Shown here piece by piece: positions 58,445-64,000 of a stretch of DNA of 64,000 nt. How positions within the stretch are numbered: the stretch's first letter is position 1; every line of letters starts with the position of its first letter. The notes under the pieces are model-generated. The model was not told the origin of the DNA and ran no database searches. It was given only the letters and a program-made list of their open reading frames with translations. A program made the position numbers and the translations under genes. Source of the stretch: Paenibacillus sp. CC-CFT747 (GTDB taxonomy: Bacteria > Bacillota > Bacilli > Paenibacillales > NBRC-103111); assembly GCA_030323305.1 (NCBI GenBank), contig CP106741.1:811001-875000 (forward strand), in the 5' to 3' direction.

Positions 58445-59752
58445 CTATCCGGATTGTCTTTCCACAAGCCGGGCACTCAGAATAATTTTCTCTGCCCACG
58501 AGCCCGGATTCGCAAGCTTGCGCTCCAGTGCCTGCACGGCCCTCCGGCCGAGCGCTTCCTTCGCCAGCTCCACCGTCGTAAGGGCGGGAACGGCATGGGC
58601 GGCCTTCGCGATATTGTCGATCCCGGCCACCCGGCAGTCCTCCGGCACCCGCAGGCCGGCCCGCTTAAGCTGCCCGATCAGATCGAGGGCAATCTGATCG
58701 TTCGCGCACAGGAAGCCGTCCGGCCTCTCTCCCTCTCCCCCGCTTAGGGCGGAGCGGTTCCCGGCATCGTCCGGGGCTTCCCCTTCGGCCGTTAGCGCCT
58801 CCGGGCCCAGAGTCTCCAGCCTCCTGCCCAGCTGGTTCTGCCAGCCGGACCCGCCGTACGGGACGGTCCACTTCTTCAGGCGCAGCCCGCTATCGCGGGT
58901 CTCCGCCCGCCATTCGTCCACCGCCAGACGGCAGCCCCACCACCGCTCGCGGAAGCTAACGGAGAAGCTGTCCCGGCCTACGAAGACAAGCGAACGGCAG
59001 CCGGCAGCGAGCAGATGCCGGCAGGCGATCCGGGCCGCTTCCAGGTTGGCGTTCAGGATTACGTCGGCTTCGACCAGCGGCTCCTCGTGGTCGATCAGCA
59101 CAAGCGGCAGGCCCAGCCGGCGGAAGCCAACCAGGCGGGAAGGGGCCGTTTTGCCTACGACGATCAGCCCTGCTGCAAGAGGCGCCCTTACGACCTCTTC
59201 GGCCGTTTTCGCCTTCCTGGCCCCCTCCTTCGCAGTCTTTCCATGCCGGGAATCCTTGGCCCACTTGTCGTCAAGGATCATCTCGACTTCCTTCTCTTCC
59301 TTCTCTTCCTTCTCTTCCTTCTCCTCCTTCTCTTCCTTCTCCTCCTTCTCTTCCTTCTCTTCCTTCTCTTCCTCCGCTACCTTTACTTCTTCGGCTTCCC
59401 TTACTTGCTCGGCTTCCTCCGCTTCCTCCAGAAAGGCCGCCTCCCAGCCCGACTCCTCGCAGGCCTGGAGAATTCCGTCGAGCACCCGCCTCCAGAAGTC
59501 GTTCTCGATCCGGTATACCGGGTCCATGTGCAGGAGGAGCTTCCGCTTCTTCGTTTCCGGCAGCCCGCTTCCGGGCGCACCGGGTGTACCCGGCGGAGCC
59601 GACGGCAGCCGGTAGCCCAGCGTTCGGGCGGTTTCGAGAATTTGCTGCCTTTTGTCCCGGCCAACCCCAGGCTTGCCCGAAAGGGCCTGGGAAACGGTAT
59701 ATTTCGACAAGCCGAGCTTGTCGGCAATCATCTGCATGGTGATTTTGGCCAT
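58445..59752 (-). CDS. LacI-family regulator with a (Glu-Glu-Lys)9 insertion
   Basis: 435 residues, about 95 more than usual, intact. The helix-turn-helix is AKITMQMIADKLGLSKYTVS followed by QALSGKPGVGRDKRQQIL. The sensor domain begins RKLLLHMDPVYRIENDFWRR and ends with VAGIDNIAKAAHAVPALTTV. Residues 100-200, normally the first strands and helix of the sugar-binding domain, are replaced by an acidic stretch, nine EEK units (about 127-155) and a basic stretch (WAKDSRHGKTAKEGARKAK). A second extra loop (ALTAEGEAPDDAGNRSALSG) lies near 335. GAGGAAGGCC precedes the ATG. It is divergent from the large GH-A glycosidase gene and probably controls it. Confidence 0.88.
   Translation of the reverse strand: MAKITMQMIADKLGLSKYTVSQALSGKPGVGRDKRQQILETARTLGYRLPSAPPGTPGAPGSGLPETKKRKLLLHMDPVYRIENDFWRRVLDGILQACEESGWEAAFLEEAEEAEQVREAEEVKVAEEEKEEKEEKEEKEEKEEKEEKEEKEEKEVEMILDDKWAKDSRHGKTAKEGARKAKTAEEVVRAPLAAGLIVVGKTAPSRLVGFRRLGLPLVLIDHEEPLVEADVILNANLEAARIACRHLLAAGCRSLVFVGRDSFSVSFRERWWGCRLAVDEWRAETRDSGLRLKKWTVPYGGSGWQNQLGRRLETLGPEALTAEGEAPDDAGNRSALSGGEGERPDGFLCANDQIALDLIGQLKRAGLRVPEDCRVAGIDNIAKAAHAVPALTTVELAKEALGRRAVQALERKLANPGSWAEKIILSARLVERQSG
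59288..59374. repeat. 9-bp tandem repeat in the LacI gene
   Basis: Nine units of the form TTCCTTCTC (two carry CTCCTTCTC) run head to tail on the plus strand, encoding EEK on the minus strand. Units differ only by a synonymous base, so copy changes by slippage would keep the frame. Confidence 0.92.
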
Positions 59753-59832
59753 GGCCTTCCTCTTTTCTGCCCAACGGGAAACGCTGGTATCCTTTTAGTC
59801 CGTTATAATCGTTTGGATTCGCCGGATAGCGG

Positions 59833-59861
59833 TTGACACACCGGACGTGCAGCCTTACATT
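59833..59861 (+). promoter_or_regulatory. Promoter of the GH-A glycosidase gene
   Basis: TTGACA and TACATT are spaced 17, about 95 bases before the start codon. No perfect LacI palindrome was found nearby. Confidence 0.6.
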
Positions 59862-59955
59862 CTACCCATGTCGAAAAGCTTCTATTACCTAACAAACCTA
59901 ACTGATTTACCAAAATTATACCAAGTCCGGCCCAAGCCGGCAAGGAGGATTCTCC

Positions 59956-62900
59956 ATGAGTCAAATCGTTGTCTTTTATGATCCGGCTTTCCCCTACGCG
60001 GGAGACCGCCCCGACGAACGGACGCTCGAAGAGCTTGCTGCCCGATACACGCTGGCCGATGCCGAAGGACTTCCCGGCGCTCTTGCGGGAGCCTCCAGCT
60101 ATGTGCACCTTCACGGCCCGTATTTCCCCAAGGACGCTTGGCCGGCCCTGCTGGACCACCTGCATCAGGGAAAAGGACTCGTCGCCGCAGGAGGGGCGCC
60201 CTTCAAGATTCCCGTGTACCGGGAAGACGGCGAGTGGCGGCCGGAAGCGCCCCAAACGGGCTACCACCAGAAACTGCTCATCCACGAAGCGCTTCCCGTC
60301 GATCCCTCCCCCATCCATCACCTGGCGGCCCATAGGGAAATTCCGCTGTTCGAAGGCCGGGAGGCTCTTTTCAGCATCGAGCCGACCTTCGGCCTCGTGC
60401 TGCATGCGACCCGCGCCGACGACCAGCCGGGGCAGGGGGCACCTCGGGGCCGATGGATGCCCACCTGTATCCGCTGCTCAAAGGAATCAGCGGCTGCGGC
60501 CGGGAGCGGGAGGTTGCCGCGCCTGCGGTCCTGCTGGAGCATACCAAGGGCGATTATGCCGGCGGACGCTGGATTCTGATCAACCAGATTCTGCGCCGGG
60601 GCTTCTGGGACGGGGGCGGTGCCGAGGCGCTGGGCGAGTGGGCGGCCTATGCCGTCGAAGGCGTAACCGAGCTGTGGCTGAAGCCGACCTACGCTTCTTA
60701 TGAAGAGGGGGAGCGGGCCACCCTCACCCTCCAGGGGCAGCGGCTAGGGGCGTTCCGCAGCGAGGCCAAGCAATGGACGCTCCGGCTTCGCGTCCGCCGG
60801 GCTTTGCAGCGGACGGCCGAGCCGGCGCAGCCGGGAGATTTCCATCAGGAGGACCGGTACGAGACGGTGTGGGAGGAGGAGCGGCAGACCGTCCTGGGCC
60901 GGGAGCTTCACTGGACGCGCATTCCCGTGCCGGTCGGGCTCACGCCCGGCTTCTATTTCGCCGAGTGCGAAGCCTTCTCGGAGGCCGGGGAGAAACGCCG
61001 GCTTCAGCAGGGCTTCTGGTGCCGGGACGAGGACCTGCTGCACGAGGGCGAGATGCTCACCTGCGGCCGTGACTATTTCGTGAAGGACGGCAAGCCGTTC
61101 CCGATCGTCGGCATGACGTACATGACGAGCGACGTCGCCCGGAAGTTCCTCTTCCTGCCCAATGCCGCGGTTTGGGACCGGGACATGGCCCAGATGAAGC
61201 GGGCCGGCATCAACTATATCCGGACCGGGCTCTGGACCGCCTGGCGGCAGGTCATGTTCGTCGACGGCCACGCCGTGGAGGAGACGCTGCGCGCCATCGA
61301 TGCTTTCCTGCTCACCGCGAAGCGCTACGGCCTGGAGGTTACCTTCAACTTCTTTGCCTTTACGCCGGAAACGTGGGAAGGGGTAAACCCTTACTTGGAT
61401 CCGCGCAGCGTGGAGGCCCAGAAGCGGTTCTTGGCTTCCATCATCTCCCGCCATGCGGAAACGACGAACGTTCATTGGGACCTCATCAACGAGCCTTCGA
61501 TGTTCGATCCCAAGAGGATTTTCGCCGGTCCGCGCTCTTCCCGGGACCACTTCGAGCAGGAGGCCTTCTCCGTTTGGCTCGAGGAGCGCCACGGATCCGT
61601 GCGGGTGCTGCAGGAGCGCTGGGGCATGACGCCGGAGGAGCTCCTTCCTTCGCGGCGGCCCGGCTGCCGGAGAAGGAGGAGCTTAACTTCGGCACGACGG
61701 CGATCCTTCCGGCCAAAGGCGGCCCCTGGCTCGATTATTCGCTCTTCACCATGGACATGCACAACCGGTGGGCGGCGCAGCTGGTGGAGACGATCCGTTC
61801 CCTCCAGCCGAAGCAGCTTGTGACGGTCGGGCAGGACGAAGCCTTGAGCGGCCGCCGGCCCTCTCCGTTCTTCTACGCGGAGGAAGTGGATTATACAACC
61901 ATGCACTCGTGGTGGAACATGGACGACCTGGTCTGGGACGGGGTATTTTCGAAAGATACCGGGAAACCGAACCTCATCCAGGAAACCGGCATCATGTACA
62001 TCGAGACGCCGGACGGACGGGCCAAGCGGAGCGAAGAGGAGCTGCGGCGCATTCTGGAGCGCAAGTACGCCTACGCTTTCTCGACCGGAGGCGCGGGGGC
62101 CGTGCAGTGGATCTGGAACGTGAATTATTACATGAACAACGTCAACGAATCGAACATCGGGGCGTTACGAGCGGACGGCACGGAGAAGCCGGAAGCGGAT
62201 GTCTCGTACCAGTTCGGGGCATTTATGAACGAGATCGGGCATCTGTTCCGCGGGCGCCGGCTGGAGGACATCGCGGTGGTGTTCCCCTACTCCAACGACT
62301 TCTCTACCCGCCCGCTTGCCTATCCGGCGACGACCGCGGCCATCCGCACGCTGGCGTACGAGCTGAATGTCCATGTGCGGGGACTGGGCGAATACCATCT
62401 CGCTTCCCTGGAGACGGATCCGCCGGGACTCCTCATCGTGCCGAGCCCGCACAACTTCAGCAGCGAAGCGCTGGAGAAGCTGACCGGGCACGTGAGCCGT
62501 CACGGCGGCACGCTGCTTATCACGGGGCCGGTCGGGCTGGATGCCTACTGGCGGCCCGTCGAGCGGCTGCAGGCGGAGCTAGGAGCCGCCGGGCAGGCGA
62601 ACGTGCTTCGTGAGGAGGCCGTTATCGTAGACGGCCGCGTCCTCCCGGTCACGTTCGACGGCCCCCGCATCGCCGACTCGGCGAAGCAGCTGGTCGGCAC
62701 GGCGGATCCCCGCCGGGCGCAGCCGCTAGTCGAAGCGCCGCTCGGCAAGGGCCGCCTGCTCTGGTGCCCGCTGCCGCTTGAGCTGAACCGCCGAACGGAC
62801 ACGCTCGCGGCCGTCTACCGCCAGGCGATCGCGGCAGCCGGGGTGGCCCCCGAGCTGGAGTGGCTGGCCGGCGGGGAGCTCGCGGGCGTGTACGGGCGGA

Positions 62901-63118
62901 AGCTCGCCTTCGACGAGGGCAGCCTGTTCGTCTTCGTGTCCGAGTACGGCCTTCCGGCAAATATCGCCGTGAAGGACCCGGAGACCGGCGCCGAGTACCG
63001 CTTCACACTCGAGAGCGAACGCTCCGTTCTGTTCGCCGCCGACCGGGAAGGCAAGCTGCTGGCCGTTTACCGGCCGGAGGAGGTGGCGGTCGAGGCGGAG
63101 CTTCAGGCGAAGGGATAG
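59956..63118 (+). CDS. Large cytoplasmic clan GH-A glycoside hydrolase (two suspected frameshift errors)
   Basis: About 1054 residues. AAGGAGGATTCTCC precedes the ATG; no signal peptide. Residues 1-330 are a front part with an Ig-like sandwich (YASYEEGERATLTLQGQRLG, IPVPVGLTPGFYFAECEAFS). A TIM barrel follows: MTYMTSDVARKFLFLPNAAV, MKRAGINYIRTGLWTAWRQV, HWDLINEPSMFD (acid/base Glu after Asn) and NLIQETGIMYIE (nucleophile Glu), with HSWWNMDD and AVQWIWNVNYYMNNVNESNI nearby. The rest resembles the trimerisation-like flavodoxin fold and C-terminal sandwich of GH42 enzymes (VVFPYSNDFSTRPLAYPATT, LLIVPSPHNFSSEALEKL). Breaks near 60445 (G5) and 61650 are cured by one base each. Likely a beta-galactosidase or glucosidase-type enzyme on imported sugars; the family number is unsure. 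Confidence 0.8.
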
Positions 63119-63294
63119 GCCTAAGCGAAAGCTGCATAGGCAAGGGCCGACCCGGTTGGGGCGGAAGCGGCACAGGTGAGGGCAGACCGGGCCGGAGCGA
63201 ATGCTGCCAGTAACACACTATCGCTCGTGCTTCTCGGCCTCGAAGAAAGCCTCGCCTAGTCCTCCTTGAGACGGTGAATCAGGGTGCCCGCGCG

Positions 63295-63479
63295 GCTAAC
63301 GAATCGAGGCATCCTTATTGGCTCAAAAGCCTCCTTTTGTCTCCTTAACGAATCGAAGACACGGTATTCCTTGCTTTTTCCCTGCAGCAGGCAGCCAAAA
63401 GCCCGAATAGCGCCACCAGGATTTGTTAGAAAAAATCCGGGCGTTTTTTCACCAAATAAGCATCAGCCGGTTCGTTAGC
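63295..63479. repeat. Inverted repeat segment with an internal direct copy
   Basis: GCTAACGAA (63295) and TTCGTTAGC (63471) are exact inverted copies at the two ends. TAACGAATCGAGGC near the left end recurs as TAACGAATCGAAGAC about 50 bases further in. It could be a decayed non-autonomous element. Confidence 0.4.
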
Positions 63480-63648
63480 TTCTCCCGACCTTCACCTAGC
63501 AGCGGCGGATGAAGCTTGCGGCCGGACCCGCAGGCTTCCAACCGGCTCCCCAGCGTCCGGTCGGATCGGCACCCAACCGCCCCCGCAGCCTTCCGCCTCT
63601 TAGCTGCAGTCCGCTCACGCTGGCCAACGCAACCCGCCCATAAATAAT

Positions 63649-63691
63649 AAAAAGCATCCCGACGGATCCTTTGGTCCATGGGATGCTTTTT
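63649..63691. terminator. Terminator-like hairpin with A/T runs on both sides
   Basis: AAAAAGCATCCC pairs with GGGATGCTTTTT around an inner GGATC/GGTCC helix. It can act on either strand, but no gene is seen that ends at it. Confidence 0.65.
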
Positions 63692-64000
63692 CTATGGGTA
63701 CGCCAGCGGCACGGCCCGCGCTCGGCCACTCTCCGGCTGGATCAGGGCAGCATCCCTCCTGTTGCCGCTCTTCTGCCCATGGGTCAGGCTACAGCAATGA
63801 CGGCGCCGGGCGTCCGCCAAGCCGCCGTCCGTCCCGCGCCCCTATCGTTCGAGTCATGGGCCTGGAGGGCTTCCGCCGGAACCGCCTGCCGGCCGCTTCC
63901 GGCCCTTCTTCCTCCTGACGGCCCGGTCAGGGCCGCACCTTCTCACCCGGAACCGGTCCCGGTGCCAGGACGGTCGGCTCGGCTGTTTTGCTCTTGCGCA

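Larger units (their letters stand above)
63119..64000. other. 882-base end region without a supported gene
   Basis: No frame here has a ribosome site, a recognisable family or a length that stands out from chance. It holds an inverted-repeat segment (63295-63479) and a terminator-like hairpin (63649-63691). A gene may begin just past the right edge. Confidence 0.6.

Noticed and set aside
59288..59374. The 9-bp repeat as a CRISPR-like array
   Set aside because: Units are contiguous without spacers and encode EEK in frame.
265..63118. Mass pseudogene formation as explanation for the broken genes
   Set aside because: The breaks are all single-base (one two-base) losses in runs, spread evenly over unrelated genes, with no in-frame stops, large deletions or insertion sequences.

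Overview
The window looks like chromosomal DNA of a high-GC, spore-forming Gram-positive of the Paenibacillaceae type (Paenibacillus/Cohnella-like). The grounds are AGGAGG-type ribosome sites, a GerA/GerB/GerC germinant receptor operon, DUF378, BmrCD- and BmrA-like exporters, CUT1 sugar transporters of the LplB/YtcP type, LacI regulators and large secreted carbohydrate enzymes. I see no tRNA, rRNA, CRISPR array, transposase or prophage genes. The genus is inferred.

Sequence quality dominates the reading. At about 45 places the coding frame breaks. At nearly every one I checked, one extra base in a homopolymer run (mostly G/C runs of 3-6, sometimes A or T) restores a full-length family protein; one site needs two bases. 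I therefore annotate these as single genes with a suspected sequence error, not as pseudogenes. Their coordinates run from true start to true stop and their lengths are given after correction.

Layout. 1-4.4 kb: 3' end of a methionine-transporter lipoprotein gene, then on the minus strand a molybdopterin oxidoreductase with a small partner and a heme-type membrane protein. 4.6-10.5 kb: DeoR regulator, EamA transporter, and a very large secreted beta-propeller/Ig-like protein. 10.6-15 kb: acetyltransferase, FAD oxidoreductase divergent from a LacI regulator, and an NDH-2-type dehydrogenase. 15.2-25.3 kb: a fructan-utilisation locus on the minus strand (LacI regulator, two permeases, binding lipoprotein, two GH32 enzymes, fructokinase) with LacI/cre-like operators placed on both promoters and a terminator at the end. 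25.7-32.4 kb: secreted GH3 glucosidase, LiaF/DUF4097-like membrane protein, NfeD/SPFH pair, L,D-transpeptidase. 32.5-36 kb: heterodimeric ABC exporter. 36-41.5 kb: DUF378, a small stress-like protein, enolase-superfamily enzyme, MFS transporter, GNAT and Gfo/Idh oxidoreductase. 41.7-45.3 kb: germinant receptor operon. 45.4-49.8 kb: RND exporter with its TetR regulator. 50-54 kb: two-component system and BmrA-like exporter. 54-58.3 kb: zinc-type CDF exporter behind an ArsR-type operator, dienelactone hydrolase, small unknowns, and a three-domain protein with a deoxyribosyltransferase/TIR-like end. 58.4-63.1 kb: a LacI regulator with a nine-fold Glu-Glu-Lys repeat, divergent from a large clan GH-A glycosidase. 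The last 0.9 kb holds no gene I can support.

Most unusual items: a family of 91-bp elements with 12-bp inverted ends (three copies, one inside the start of a GH32 gene); that GH32 enzyme carrying Glu where the nucleophile Asp normally sits; the EEK repeat in a LacI sensor domain; the zinc-ribbon/deoxyribosyltransferase-like protein; and Gly/Ala-rich extracytoplasmic insertions in two unrelated membrane proteins.
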